64,000 nt of DNA from Pseudocercospora fijiensis CIRAD86. Taxonomy: Eukaryota; Ascomycota; Dothideomycetes; Mycosphaerellales; Mycosphaerellaceae. Both the position numbers and the translations under genes were made by a program. Location of the stretch: the NCBI RefSeq assembly GCF_000340215.1, contig NW_006921539.1, forward strand, positions 870,471-934,470. The letters run 5' to 3'. Below, one piece after another: positions 31,804-44,214 of the stretch (positions within the stretch are counted from its first letter, which is position 1; every line of letters begins with the position of its first letter). The notes under the pieces are model-generated. The model saw nothing but the letters and a program-made list of their open reading frames with translations. It was not told the DNA's origin and searched no databases.

Positions 31804-34800
31804 GCGCCGTACTAACTATTAGCCTCGTACGGCGTAAGACTATCGATATTATGCTAGCTATTATACGTACCTGTCTTATATCTAGGCCCGACACTAACTA
31901 TAAGGCAAAGGTTATACTAGACCCCGGAAATTCAGTTAGCGCCCTTATTAGCTATCGCCTAGCTAAGTAATTAGACCTTCGACAACTACCGAGGACTAAC
32001 CTACTAACCCTTACTTAGTTTAATAACGCTCGGCACTTAATCTATAGAGCCTACTATATTCCTATAGTTCTAAAGGACGACCTCGGAAATAAACGCCTAC
32101 TAAATTTCACTACCTACGCGGTAGACATAGACAGCCTCCTATCTAATATTGTTATTAGCAACCCTGTTCTTAAGTACTATACTATAGTTATAGACTTAGG
32201 CAGTTAATAGTAGCGATTTAGAATCGCTAGGAAAGAGGATATTAAACACATTAATGTTAGCGAGTGCCCTAATAATATTAGGGTCCTATTTATTAGCAAC
32301 CTAACCCTAGCGGATCCGACGGCCGACCTGCTCGGTAGTAATAACGATGAACCTGTGCCCCCTAATAGCATAGACCCTAATTAGCTTGCTCGTATGCTAG
32401 AGCCTATTCGAGAGACCTATATTAATATATTTAAACACTACTTAGCATCGACATTGCCTATGTTTAAAGAGACGGATTATAAGATTAATATTATAGAGGG
32501 CAAGGAGGTTCCTTTTAGCCCCCTCTACAACCTTAGTAAACGAGAGCTTGCTATATTGCGTAAGTACCTAGAGGAAAACCTAGCTAATAGTCGAATTCGG
32601 TATAGCAATAGCCCTACTAGTGTACCTATCCTATTCGTACTAAAGAAAGATAGTAGCCTACGTCTATATATCGATTATCGTAGACTTAATGCTATTACTA
32701 TTAAAGATCGTTATCTACTTCCTCTTATTAATAAGACCCTCGATCGCCTTTCTAGTGCCTACTACTACACTATATTAGACATTAAGGACGCCTATTACCG
32801 CATCTGTATTCGCAAGGGCGATAAATAGAAGACAGCCTTTCGTATTCGCTATAGCTATTTTAAGTACTTAGTTATACTATTTAGGCTAGCTAATGCCCCT
32901 ACTACATTCTAGTCCTATATTAATCGGGCCCTATTAGGCCTATTAGATCACCTCTATATAGTTTACCTAGATAATATCCTAGTTTACATACACTCTCCTA
33001 ACATTGCGGAACACTAGGCTATAGTCTATAAGGTACTTAATCGCCTAAGGGCCTATAGCTTATATTGTAAGCCTTCTAAATACACCTTTACTACTAAAGA
33101 GGTGTCCTTCCTTAGCTTCCTCGTGTTAACCGAGGGTGTTAAGGCTAATCCTAATCGGATTAAGACTATTACTAAGTAGCCGACGCCTACTAGTATTAAA
33201 GAGCTTTAATTATTCCTAGGTTTTGCTAACTTCTACCGTCGATTTATCGAAGGTTACTCGCGGTACGTAATGCTACTAACTAAGCTTACTAAAACCAAGG
33301 CCAACCCGACTAGAGAGTTCAAATAGGCTAACAGAGTATAAGCCGCTTTTAACGGTCTAAAGCGACGCTTTACTAAAGTCCCCTTATTATACTATTTCGT
33401 GCTAAACAAGCAGATCCGAATTGAGACTAACGCTTTATAGTTCGCTGTATCGGCTATTATATCCTAGCAATCAGATAATAACTATTACTAGTACCCGATT
33501 GCCTTCTTCTCGAGGAAGATAATTAATATAGAGCGTCGCTACGAGATATACGAGTAAGAGCTCCTAGCTATTGTCGAGGCCTTTAAGTATTAGAGGCACT
33601 ATCTCGATAGTATATAGTACACTATTTAGGTCTATACGGACTATAACAACCTCCGTAGAATTACGAAGGTTACTAGGGTTATAGGTCGATAGGCTAGATA
33701 GGCCGTCTACCTCGCTAGGTTTGATTTTAATATATTATATCGGCTAGGCGTAAGCAACCCTACTAATAGCCTATCGAGGCGACCTAATTACGATAGCGGG
33801 ACTTAGTAATCTATTAATTCATTATTTCCAACCCTGTAGTATAAGATTGCTATAGCCCGTATTATTAATAAGTAAGCGTAGGATAAGCGGCTTACCGGAC
33901 TCCGCGACGGCTTAAAGCATATTAATGCTCTTACTATATTAATAGTACGTATTAAGGATATAGACAGGAGAAGTTATAATAACTCCCTAGTCGATATCGC
34001 TATATATAGTAACAGCGATAGCACTACTATAGTTAATCCGGCTGCTAGTACTATTAGATGCATATAATACGTACCTCGTTTAATAGCGAGGGTGCTATTA
34101 AATAACCTTGCAAATAGGGATAGTTAATCGTTTATAGATAAGCTGTTACGGGCTTAGTAGAGGGACGCCTTTACTGCTAAACGTATAGATAAGCTTATAA
34201 GTAGGCGAAAGACCCGATCTAGTAAGAGTAACAATTAGTCGATCGATAACAAAGATTATTTAAAGTTTAAGGGCAGATACTATATCCCCGCTAAACATTC
34301 GATCCGATAAGAGCTTCTTAAGCGACACTATAATAGTAAGCTTGCTAGTTACTATAGTATAGAGAGGTCGCACGAGCTACTATCGCGTATATACTACTAG
34401 CTAAATAGTAAGCGGGACATAAAGGACTACGTAAACACGTATGCCGTATATTAACGAGTTAAAGCACTAAAGCACTTACTATTTAGCGAGTTGTCTTCAC
34501 TCCCTATTCTAAAGAAGCTATTTGCTAAGCTTATAATAGATTTTATTATAGGCCTTCCGCCTACTAAGCGTAGGGGAAGCAAGGATATATATAATACTAT
34601 CCTAGTTGTCGTAGACCGGTTTACTAAGGGCGCTCGTTACATTCCTACCCGAAAGGATTAGACGGCTATTAACCTAGCTAAGGCGCTATAGACTAACATC
34701 TTCTATACCTATTAGGGAACCCCCGAGGGGATAGTCTCCGATAGGGGCTCGATATTTATATCGCACTATTAGAGCGAAATATGCCTATAGCTAAGACTGA

Positions 34801-35663
34801 AGCATCGGCTATTAATAGCCTTCTATCTATAGACTAACGGTTAAATAGAGAGACAGAATGCTACCCTATAGCAGTACCTACGTAGTTATATTAACGAGAA
34901 CCCTAAGGATTAGATCAATCTCCTACAACTAGCCGAATTCGTATATAACAATAGTATCTACTTATCTACTAAGGTGTCACCTTATTTCGCTATAATAGGA
35001 AGCAACCCTACGCTACTATAAGACCCCCTATCGCTCGAGGCCGAGCGTAAGGAAAGGGAAGCGGGTTAACCTAAGACACTAGCGGCTATTAAGAGGGTTT
35101 AGAAGATACGAGAAATCTATACTAAGATAGCCGAGAAGTTAACAAAGGCTTAAGAGTACTAAAAGACCTACTATAACAAACACTACCTTCTAATAACCTT
35201 TAAATAAGGCGACATAGTTATACTTAGTATAAAGAACCTCCGCATCCGTAAACACCTATTACCCGATAGCAAAACAAGGCCTAAGCTCGTACTAAGATAC
35301 ATTAGCTTATTCCGCATTCGAGAACCGAAGGGTATATAGGCCTACTAGTTATAGCTTCTACCCTATTATACTATCTATAATACCTTCTATGTATCCCTCC
35401 TTAAGCTATACTATTAACGCGAAGGCGATAAAGCGCCTACTAAGTTAGAAGAAGTCTTGGCTAATAGTAAAGAACTGTAGTCTATAGAACGTATCCTATA
35501 GTACCGGACTAGGAAAGGCAAGAAGGAATACCTCCTAAGGTAGTAAGGCTATTTACCTAAATAGGACTCGTAGGAAGCTAAAGGATCCTTTAAGGACATA
35601 ACCGAGTTGTTAGATAAGTATTAGACTAGCGTAAAGAACAAGAAGAAGGCCAAAAGCTTATAA
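31804..35663 (+). pseudogene. B1 pol: protease, RT, RNase H, integrase, chromodomain; RIP-inactivated
   Basis: RT block at 32394-32825 in one uninterrupted stretch (LYIDYRRLNAITIKDRYLLP, then LDIKDAYYRI). The active site near 32960 reads YLDN where YLDD is expected, explained by TpG to TpA. RNase H with ARFDFNILYRLG and NSLSRRPNY near 33715-33790. The integrase has IIDFIIGLPPTKR near 34540, VVVDRFTKGARYIP near 34605 and SDRGSIF near 34740. A chromodomain lies at about 35485-35600 (IERILQYRTRQGKKEYLLR, then QGYLP and a D-S-x-E-A box), which assigns the element to the chromoviruses. Closing TAA at 35661-35663. Confidence 0.85.
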
Positions 35664-35682
35664 TGTTACTATTAAGGCCTAG

Positions 35683-35709
35683 AATAATACTACCCCCGGG
35701 ATACTATTA
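35683..35709. repeat. CCCCGGGG palindrome, copy 6 (B1, after pol)
   Basis: Arms AATAATACTACCCC and CGGGATACTATTA, about 20 bp after the pol stop; degraded by transitions. Confidence 0.65.
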
Positions 35710-35770
35710 GCTAACTAATTAGAGGCAAGCAATTGTTAGCAACAAAGGACAATAAGACTATATAAGGCGC

Positions 35771-35775
35771 GCTAC
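35771..35775. repeat. Target duplication GCTAC, left of B2
   Basis: GCTAC here and again at 42917-42921 flank B2. Joining the two sides restores the GCTACGACGCG run found at the same place inside B2 (41608-41618). Confidence 0.88.
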
Positions 35776-35972
35776 TATTAGAGCCAAAGAGGCTACACGT
35801 AATTGGTATATAATCAGGCCGAGTAAAGCTAGGGTCTTAGTGCCTTAGGTAGGGCTTAGCGCTTAGCGTTAGGCTAACTCTCCTGCCTTCCTCCCTCTCC
35901 TCCTAGATCCTTATCGAATACTACCTATACCTACTACTACCCTATCTACCTGCTAACATAACCTCTCTTATA
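35776..35972 (+). repeat. 5' LTR of B2
   Basis: 197 bp beginning TATTAGAGCCAAAGAGG. It has about 9 bp more near the start than the B1 LTR, a subfamily marker shared with B3. Confidence 0.9.
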
Positions 35973-36199
35973 TAGTATTCGATCTACCCTTTAAGGGCAG
36001 TAGCTAGATAGTCCTTATTTCAAGCTTTTAGCGGTATAGCTACGAATAAGACTAATCTAACTATATTGCGCCCTAAGAACGGGACCTATACGTACTATTC
36101 TATCGAAACAACCGTACCAATTATTAAGCAAGGCCTTCTATACGGCCTATTATACTAAGTTAATCGCACTAGACTAATACCTACTAATTCCGCTATATC

Positions 36200-37610
36200 C
36201 GTATCTTAGGGGCTAATAATACATTATTAGTGTTACCCCCTATTATAATAGCCGGCTTATTACGAAACAACAACCGTGCTACCGCTAGCAGCGCTAGCAA
36301 CGACAATGCTAGTAGCACAGTGCCTACTAAAGTGCCTACTAGAGCACCTGCTAAAGTGCCTCCTACCGAAGAGCCTACTATAGGACCTGCTAAAGAAGAA
36401 CCTATAGTTCTAGGTAACGACCTAGAATTGCCTGTCGACGACATTCTTAACAATATTATTAACCGTCGATATAGCTAGCTAGCCTTTAGTCCCTAACTAG
36501 TAGCGAGACTTTAGGAAGCTACCTAAAACAGGCTTACTGCCTTGCGTTAAGAACAATAGCTAAAGGATAATCTCCTCGAGATTCGCCGTCTATAGGAAGC
36601 CCTAACAACTAATACTAAGCCGATAGTAGGGCCTTCCTTACTACCCGTCCCTATCTAAAAGAAGGATGCTAAGCTTAAGGACTATACCGTATTTAACGGC
36701 TCTAGTCGCAAACAATACAATGATTATATACGCGATTGTAAGCTTAACTAACGAAATACGCCGAGGGCTCTTCTAGATGACTATTTACTAGTTGTCTACG
36801 CGATGCAGTATATTAATAGCGACCTAAAGCGCACCTAGGATAACTATTTCGACTCCCTTACTAATTAGACCGCTGTTTAGTAGCAAGACTATAAGACTAT
36901 TATACTAGACACCCTTAGAAACCCTATACTAAGGCAACAACACGCTTAGGACTAATACCTTCGAGCTAAATAAAAGACTAATCAATCGGCTCGCTTATTT
37001 AAGGCCTATTTAAAGACCCTCGAGGATGATTTGCTAGCTAAGACCGACTCTATCTAGATTTCCGAAATACGCCCTAAATTGCGATAGGAACTTATCCTCG
37101 AATTAGACCGTCGCCGCGTATTCGAACAAGCTAACCTAATACGCATTTAATTTATAGTCGAAGTAGAAATAGCCGAACGAGCTGTCTAGCTCTAACAACG
37201 ACTAGAATTAAGGATCCGACTAGCTAGTACTAACCGTAGTAATCGTAGTAGCCGCGGAGGAAACTAAGGTTCCTACTAAGACAACAATACTAACAGTAGG
37301 AACAGTAATAACGACCGTAGAAGGGGCCGTAGCCGGCGACTATATAGAGGAGGCCGCGATAGGGGCCGTAGAAGGGGCTCGTATCCCTATAATACTAACC
37401 GCTCGGCTAACAATAGCAACAATAGCTACGGTAACCTACTAACCGGATTGAAGTGCTTCAATTGTAATAGCACTAGCTATCTACTAGGCTAATACGACAA
37501 ACCTAAGGACTAGGCCCGAATTGACTATGCTTCCGCTAAGCATAGGAAACACCTTTTAGCCGCTAATGCTACCCTAGTCGGCTCTTTTAATTAGTCGAAA
37601 AAAGAGTAAG
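36200..37610 (+). pseudogene. B2 gag, RIP-inactivated
   Basis: Homologous to B1 gag: the Thr/Pro/Lys repeat near 36310-36370, a capsid-like helical part, an Arg/Gly tract near 37310-37390 (RGRSRRLYRGGRDRGRRRGS) and a zinc-knuckle-like LKCFNCNSTSYLLGQYDK near 37450-37500, in which C to Y changes are RIP effects. Stops throughout. Confidence 0.7.
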
Positions 37611-40600
37611 CGCCGTACTAACTATTAGCCTTATACGGCGTAAGACTATCGATATTGTACTAGCTATAATACGCTCCTACCTCGTATAGGACACGAAGGG
37701 CACTACCTACTAAACTAAGGTTATGCTAGATCTAGGAAATTCAGTTAGTGCCCTTATTAGCTATCGCCTAGCTAAGTAATTAGACCTTCGACAACTACCG
37801 AAGACTAACCTGCCAACCCTTGCTTAGTTTAATAACGCCCGGCACTTAACCTATAGGGCCTACTATATTCCTATAGCTCTAAAGGACGACCTCGGAAATG
37901 AACGCCTACTAGACTTCACTGCCTACGTAGTAGATATAGACAACCTGTATAGGGGAGCTACTATTGTTATTAGCAACCCTGTTCTTAAGTACTACGCTAT
38001 AGCTATAGACCTAGGCCTCTAGAAGTAGCGATTTAGAATCGCTAGGAAAGAAGACATTAAACACATTAATGTTAGCGAGTGCTCTAACGATATTAGGGTC
38101 CTGTTTATTAGCAACCTAATACCTGCCTTAGCTAATCCGACTACCGACCTGCTCGGTAGTAACGACGATAAACCTATGCCCCCTAATAATCCTAATTAGC
38201 TTGCTCGCATACTAGAGCCTATCCGAGAGACCTATATTAATATGTTTAAACACTACCTAGCATCGACATTGCCTATATTCAAAGAGACGGATTATAAGAT
38301 TGATATTATAGAGGGCAAAGAGGTTCCTTTTAGCCCCCTCTACAACCTTAGTAAGCGAGAGCTTGCTATATTACGTAAGTACTTAGAGGAAAACCTAGCT
38401 AATAGTCGAATTCGGTATAGTAACAGCCCTACTAGTGCACTAATCCTATTTGTTTTAAAGAAGGATAGTAGCCTACGGTTATACGTTAATTACCGTAGGC
38501 TTAACGCTATTACTATTAAAGACCGCTATCTACTCCCCCTTATTAACGAGACCCTCGATCGCCTTTCTAGCGCTTACTACTATACTACACTAGATATTAA
38601 GGATGTATACTATCGTATCCGCATCCGTAAGGGCGATAAATAGAAAACAGCCTTTCGCACTCGTTATAGCTATTTTAAGTACTTAGTTATACTATTTAGG
38701 CTAGCTAATGCCCCTACTATATTCTAATCCTACATCAATCGGGCCCTATTAGGCCTATTAGATCACCTCTGTATAGTTTACCTAGATAATATCCTAGTCT
38801 ATATACACTTACCTAACATTACGGAATATTAGGCCGCCGTACGCAAGGTCCTCGACCGCCTGCGAGCCTATAGCTTGTATTGCAAGCCTTCTAAATGCAC
38901 CTTTGCTGCTAAAGAGGTGTTATTCCTTAGCTTCCTCGTATTAACTGAGGGTGTTAAGGCTAATCCTAATCAGATTAAGACTATTACTAAATAGCCTGTT
39001 CCTACGTTAATTAAGGAACTGTAGTCGTTCCTCGGTTTTGCTAACTTCTATCGCCGATTTATTAAGAGCTATTCGAGGCACGTAATGCTACTAACTAAGC
39101 TTACTAAAACTAAGGCTAACCTAACTAGAGAGTTCAAATGGACTAATAGAGTATAAGCCGCTTTTAACGGCCTAAAGCAACGCTTTACTAATGTCCCCTT
39201 ACTACACTACTTTGTACTAAGCAAGCAGATCCGAATTAAGACTAACGCTTTACAGTTCGCTATATCGGCTATTATGTTACAGCAATTAGATAATAACTAT
39301 TACTAGCACCCGATTGCCTTCTTTTTACGAAAGATAATCGATATAGAACGTCGATATAAGACCTACGAGTAAGAGCTCTTAGCAATCGTAGAAGCCTTCA
39401 AGTATTAGCGCTACTATCTCGATAGTGCTTAGCATACAATTTAGGTCTATACAGACTATAACAACCTACGTAGTATTACTAAGGTTATAAGGGTTATAGG
39501 TCGATAGGCTAGATAGGCCGTCTACCTCGCTAGGTTCGATTTTAATATATTATATCGGCTAGGCGTAAGCAACCCTACTAATAGCCTATCGAGGCGACCT
39601 AATTACGACAGCGAGACTTAGTATATTAATTCATTGTTTCTAACCCTGCAGCATAAGATTGCTATAGCCTGTGTTGTTAATAAGCAAGCGTAGGATAAGC
39701 GGACTTCCGGACCCCGCGGCGGCAACAAATACTATAGCGGAGTTGTCGTTCTTCTAGTATACGTTAAGAAGGACGTAGATCGCTCGAGCTATAATAACTC
39801 GATTAAAGATATTGCTATCTATAGCGACAGCACTATAGAAGAGGTTGCAGTAGTTCCGGCTACTAGTGCTATTAGATGCATATAATGCGTACCTCGTTCG
39901 ATAGTACGGGTACTATTAAATAACCTTACAAACGGGGATAGTTAATCGTTTATAGATAAGCTATTGCGTACTTAGCAGAGGGACGCCTTTGCTATCGAGC
40001 GTATTAATAGGCTTGTAAGTAGGCGGGCGACTCGATCCGGTAAGAGTAACAATAATTAGTCGATCGACGACAAAGGTTACTTAAAGTTTAAGGGCAGATA
40101 CTATATCCCCGCTAAACAATCGATTAGATAAGAGCTTTTAAAGAGGCACTATAATAGTAAGCTCGCTAGTTACTATAGTATAGAGAGGTCGCACAAGTTA
40201 CTATCGCGTATATACTACTAGCTAAATAGTAAGCGGCATATAAAGGAGTATATGCAGACCTATATAGTATACTAGCGAGTTAAAGCACTAAAGTACTTAC
40301 TATTTGGCGAGTTGTCTTTACTCCCTGTTCTAAAGAAGCTATTTGCTAAGCTTATAATAGACTTTATTATAGGCCTTCCTCCTACTAAGCGTAGGGGCAG
40401 CAAGGATATATATAATGCTATCCTTATTATAGTAGATCGATTTACTAAAGGCGCTCGATATATCCCGGCGCGGAAGGATTAGACTACTATTAATATAGTA
40501 GAGGCGCTATAGACTAACATCTTCTACACCTATTAGGGAACCCCTAAGGGGATAGTCTCCGATAGGGGTACGACATTCATATCGCACTATTAGAGCGAAA

Positions 40601-41514
40601 TATGCCTATAGCTAAGACTGAAGCATCGGCTATTAACAGCCTTCTATCTATAGACTAACGGTTAAACAGAGAGGCAGAATGCTACCCTATAGCAGTACCT
40701 ACGCAGTTATATTAACGAGAATCCTAAGGATTGGGTCAATCTCCTATAGCCTATAGAATTCGTATATAACAATAGTTTACACTCATTAACTAAGGTTTTA
40801 CTATATATAGCTATAATGGGTCAAAACGCCGCGTTGCTATAAGATCCATTTACCTCGCTCGAGGCCGAGCGTAAGGAAAGGGAAGCGCGTTAAGTACTAG
40901 AGACACTAGCGGCAATAGAACGTGTCTAGAAGATGCGAGAAATCTATACTAAGATAGCCGAGAAGTTGACAAAGGCTTAAGAGTACTAAAAGACCTACTA
41001 CGACAAGTACTATACGCCGATAACCTTTAAACAAGGCGACATAGTTATACTAAGTACTAAGAACCTCCGTATCCGTAAGCACCTATTACCTAACGGCAAA
41101 ACAAGGCCTAAGCTCGCACTAAGATACATTAGCCTATTCCGCATTCGAGAAGTTAAGGGCTCCTCCGCATAGGCCTATTAGTTGTAGCTCCTACCTCATT
41201 ATACTATCTATAATACCTTTTATATATCCCTCCTTAAGCCGTACTACCTACGCGAAGGGGATAAAGCCCCTATAGAATACGAAGACATACTAGCGGATAG
41301 TAAGGAGCTATAGTCTATAGAACGTATCCTATAGTATCGTACTAGGCAAGGCAAGAAGGAGTACCTGCTAAGATAGCAAGGCTATTTACCTAAATAGGAC
41401 TCGTAGGAAGCTAAAGACTCTTTTAAAGACATAACTAAGTTGTTAGATAAGTATTAGACTAGCGTGAAGAACAAGAAGAAGGCTAAGGGCTATAATGTTA
41501 CTAGAAAGGCCTAG
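37611..41514 (+). pseudogene. B2 pol with chromodomain, RIP-inactivated
   Basis: Same domain order as B1. The RT block at 38242-38640 is clean (HYLASTLPIFKETDYKIDII). The integrase core is near 40350-40720, the chromodomain near 41310-41440. Near the end one base is missing compared with B1/B3 (around 41485-41491), so the natural TAA is skipped and the frame runs to TAG at 41512-41514. All other damage is transition-type. Confidence 0.82.
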
Positions 41515-41517
41515 GAA

Positions 41518-41542
41518 CAATGCTACCCCCAGGGTGCTATTA
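41518..41542. repeat. CCCCGGGG palindrome, copy 7 (B2, after pol)
   Basis: Arms CAATGCTACCCC and AGGGTGCTATTA directly after the pol end. Confidence 0.65.
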
Positions 41543-41544
41543 AG

Positions 41545-42719
41545 CTAACTAATTAGAGACAAGCAAGTGTTAGTAATAAAGGATAATAAGACTATACTAG
41601 GCGCGCTACGACGCGTTAATTAATTAATCGCATGCTCTTTTAAGGACTCTACCTCTTTACTAACGCGTCCTATAGGTCCCCCTCTTGTTCCTTTATTCTA
41701 TCGGGGCCTCGAGACCTAGGCGATTGGCAAGGACGGCGCGGCCGGCGCGGCTATGTTAGTAACGGTGTTACGGAGTATGTTACTATTTAGGAAAGGAAGG
41801 ACATAGCTATATTAGTAACGGTGTTGCCGAGTTGTTGTTAGTTAAAGAAGGAAATTAGAAGAAGGTAAAGTTAGCGCTAAGGCGACTAGCGCTACTATTG
41901 TTAACATTACTTGCTATTGTCGCTGCGCCTACGGATACAACCTTACCTGCACTACGAGCCTAAGGCACCTTTAATCAAAACTTTGATTAAAAGCTTTAAG
42001 CCTATTAAAGGTTTAATTAAAAAACTTTAAGGCTAAGTCAAAACTTTAACTAAGTTAAAAGATTGAGCGACTAATAGACTAACTAAGGGCAAAACTATAG
42101 AGCTAAGCTAGCTAGGGTCGATCTTACGGACAATAGGTTACTCCTCGATCTATCTAACCCTTTAAGCGAGGCGAACCTCTACTACTGCACTTATAATAGC
42201 CTTTACTTATAGAAACTAGACGAGCTGTGTTTTTTGAAAAGATAAGATAAGATTGACACTTGAAGGCTACTAAACCTAGCTAATTAGGGCTAGCGAAACT
42301 ACGAACAACAAGAATAATAACCCTCGGAAGCGGACAAACCCTCGGAAGCGGACATTGCTAGGTTTTTTAAGAGTAGACGCAAAGAACTCGGTACGATATT
42401 ACTTAGAGCGGAGGTAGGGCTGCAATACCTCGTACGTCTACCTGTTATAGTAGGGAAGACGCGCTCGTATTATAATTGGTCGAAGGCCCTTAATTCTTAT
42501 AGATATATATTACTTTATAGTTTATTATATATAGGGATAGCGCAGTTAGAAGTTAGATATTATGTTAGAAGGTAAGGTTTAATATAGTTATATAATTAGG
42601 TAGTTAAGTGTTCAATTTAGCGCGGGCTAAGCAGCTTATTAGACTTGCTAAGTTAGCGGCAATAGAGGTCGTAGAATATAGACAGGCTACGAGGGCGCGG
42701 CCTTTAGAAGGGAAGCGTG
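41545..42719 (+). repeat. B2 3' non-coding region
   Basis: About 1.17 kb between pol and the 3' LTR, homologous to 42922-44021 (B1) and the reverse of 51144-52392 (B3). No sustained frame. It holds a cluster of AAAACTTTRA / TTTAATCAAA direct and inverted motifs (about 41970-42060) and ends in a purine-rich GAAGGGAAGCG tract that may serve as polypurine tract. Confidence 0.65.
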
Positions 42720-42916
42720 TATTAGAGCTAAAGAGGCTATACGTAATTGGCATGTGATTAGGCCGAGTGAAGCTAGGGTCTTAGTGCCTTAGGCAGGGCT
42801 TAGCGCTTAGCGTTAGGCTAACTCTCCTACCTTCCTCCCTCTCCTCTTAGATCCTTATCAAATACTACCTATACCTACTACTACCCTATCTACCTGCTAA
42901 CATAACCTCTCTTATA
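42720..42916 (+). repeat. 3' LTR of B2
   Basis: 197 bp, partner of 35776-35972, followed by GCTAC (42917-42921). Confidence 0.9.
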
Positions 42917-42921
42917 GCTAC

Positions 42922-44021
42922 GACGCGTCAATTAATTAATCGTATACTCTTTTAAGGGCTCTACCTCTTTACTAACGCGCCCTACAGGTCCCCCTCTTGT
43001 TCCCTTATTCTAACGAGGCCTCGAGGCCTAAGCGATCGGCGAAGGCGCGCGCGTAGCGGATAGTGCCGGCGGTGTGTTAGAAGAAACGGCATACGCCTAT
43101 ATTAGTAACGGTATTACAGAGTATATTACTATTTAAGAAAGGAAGGATACGGCTATATTAGTAACGGTATTACCGAGTTATTATTAGTTAAAGAAGGAAA
43201 TTAGAAGCAAGGTAAAGTTAGCGCTAAGACGGCTAGCACCGCTATTATTAACATTACTTGCTATTGTTACTACGCCTACGGGTACAACCTTACCTGTACT
43301 ACGAGCCTAAGGCACCTTTAATCAAAACTTTAATCAAAACTTTAAGCCGCTTAAAAGATTAAGCGACTAATAGACTAACTAACTAAGGGCAAAACTATAG
43401 AGCTAAGCTAGCCGGGGTCGATCTTGCGGACAATAGGTTACTCCTCGATCTATCTAACCCTTTAAGCGAGGCGAACCTCTACTACTACACTTATAATAGC
43501 CTTTACCTATAGAAACTAGACGAGCTATGTTTTTTCGGAAAAGATAAGATAAGATTAACAATTGAAGGCTGCTAAACCTAGCTAATTAGGGCTAGCGAAA
43601 CTACGAATAATAAGAATAATAACCCTCGGAACGGACAAACCCTCGGAAGCGGACATTGCTAGGTCTTTTAAGAGTAGACGCAAAGAACTCGGTACGATAT
43701 TACGCAGAGCGGAGGCAGGGCTACAATACCTCGTACGTCTACCTATTATAGTAGGGAAGACGCGCTCGTATTGTAATTAGTCGAAGGCCCTCAATTCTTA
43801 TAGATACATATCACTTTATAGTTTATTATATATAGGGATAGCGCAGTTAGAGTTAGACATTGTATTAAAAGTGAGGTTTAACATAGTTATATAATCAGGT
43901 AGTTAAGTGTTCAATTCAGCGCGGCTAAGCAGCTTATTAGACTTGCTAAGTTAGTAGTAACGGAGGTCGAGGTTGGAATATAGAAAGGCTACGAGGGCGC
44001 GGCCTTTAGAAGGGAAGCGTA
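42922..44021 (+). repeat. B1 3' non-coding region
   Basis: The continuation of B1 after the nested B2; aligns with 41618-42719. No gene seen. Confidence 0.7.
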
Positions 44022-44209
44022 TGTTAGAGGCTACACGTAATTGGCATATAACTAGCTCGAGTGAAGCTAGGGTCTTAGTGCCTTAGGCAGGGCTTAGCGC
44101 TTAGCGTTAGGCTAACTAGCCTGCCTTCCTCCTTCTCCTCCTAGTTCTCTATCGAATACTACTCGTACCTACTACTACCCTATCTACCTGCTAATATACC
44201 CTTCTCACA
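44022..44209 (+). repeat. 3' LTR of B1
   Basis: 188 bp, TGTTAGAGGC...CCCTTCTCACA: the TG...CA ends are unmutated here. Followed by the target copy TTTTA. Confidence 0.9.
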
Positions 44210-44214
44210 TTTTA

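Larger units (their letters stand above)
35776..42916 (+). mobile_element. Chromovirus B2, nested in B1
   Basis: LTRs 35776-35972 and 42720-42916, both 197 bp. Flanked by GCTAC. It lies inside the 3' region of B1 and has the full order LTR, gag, pol, palindrome, 3' region, LTR (7,141 bp). It is the younger of the two by position but is also heavily RIP-mutated, so RIP continued after nesting. Confidence 0.92.
29988..44209 (+). mobile_element. Chromovirus (Ty3/gypsy) B1, interrupted by B2
   Basis: The LTRs 29988-30175 and 44022-44209 are both 188 bp and share subfamily features (ATAACTAGCTCGAG; TAACTAGCCTGCC) absent from the B2 LTRs. The 5-bp flank TTTTA is present on both sides (29983-29987 and 44210-44214). 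Subtracting B2 and its duplicated target leaves an element of about 7.1 kb: gag, pol with chromodomain, palindrome, a 1.1-kb 3' region (mostly after B2), LTR. It was inserted into the satellite. All ORFs are RIP-inactivated. Confidence 0.9.

Noticed and set aside
32955..32975. YLDN in the B reverse transcriptase as a natural active-site variant
   Set aside because: GAT to AAT after T is a TpG to TpA change, so RIP of an ordinary YLDD is the simpler explanation.
41545..44209. Simple tandem duplication of 3' region plus LTR after B2
   Set aside because: LTR subfamily pairing, equal LTR lengths and the GCTAC duplication show nesting of B2 inside B1 instead.
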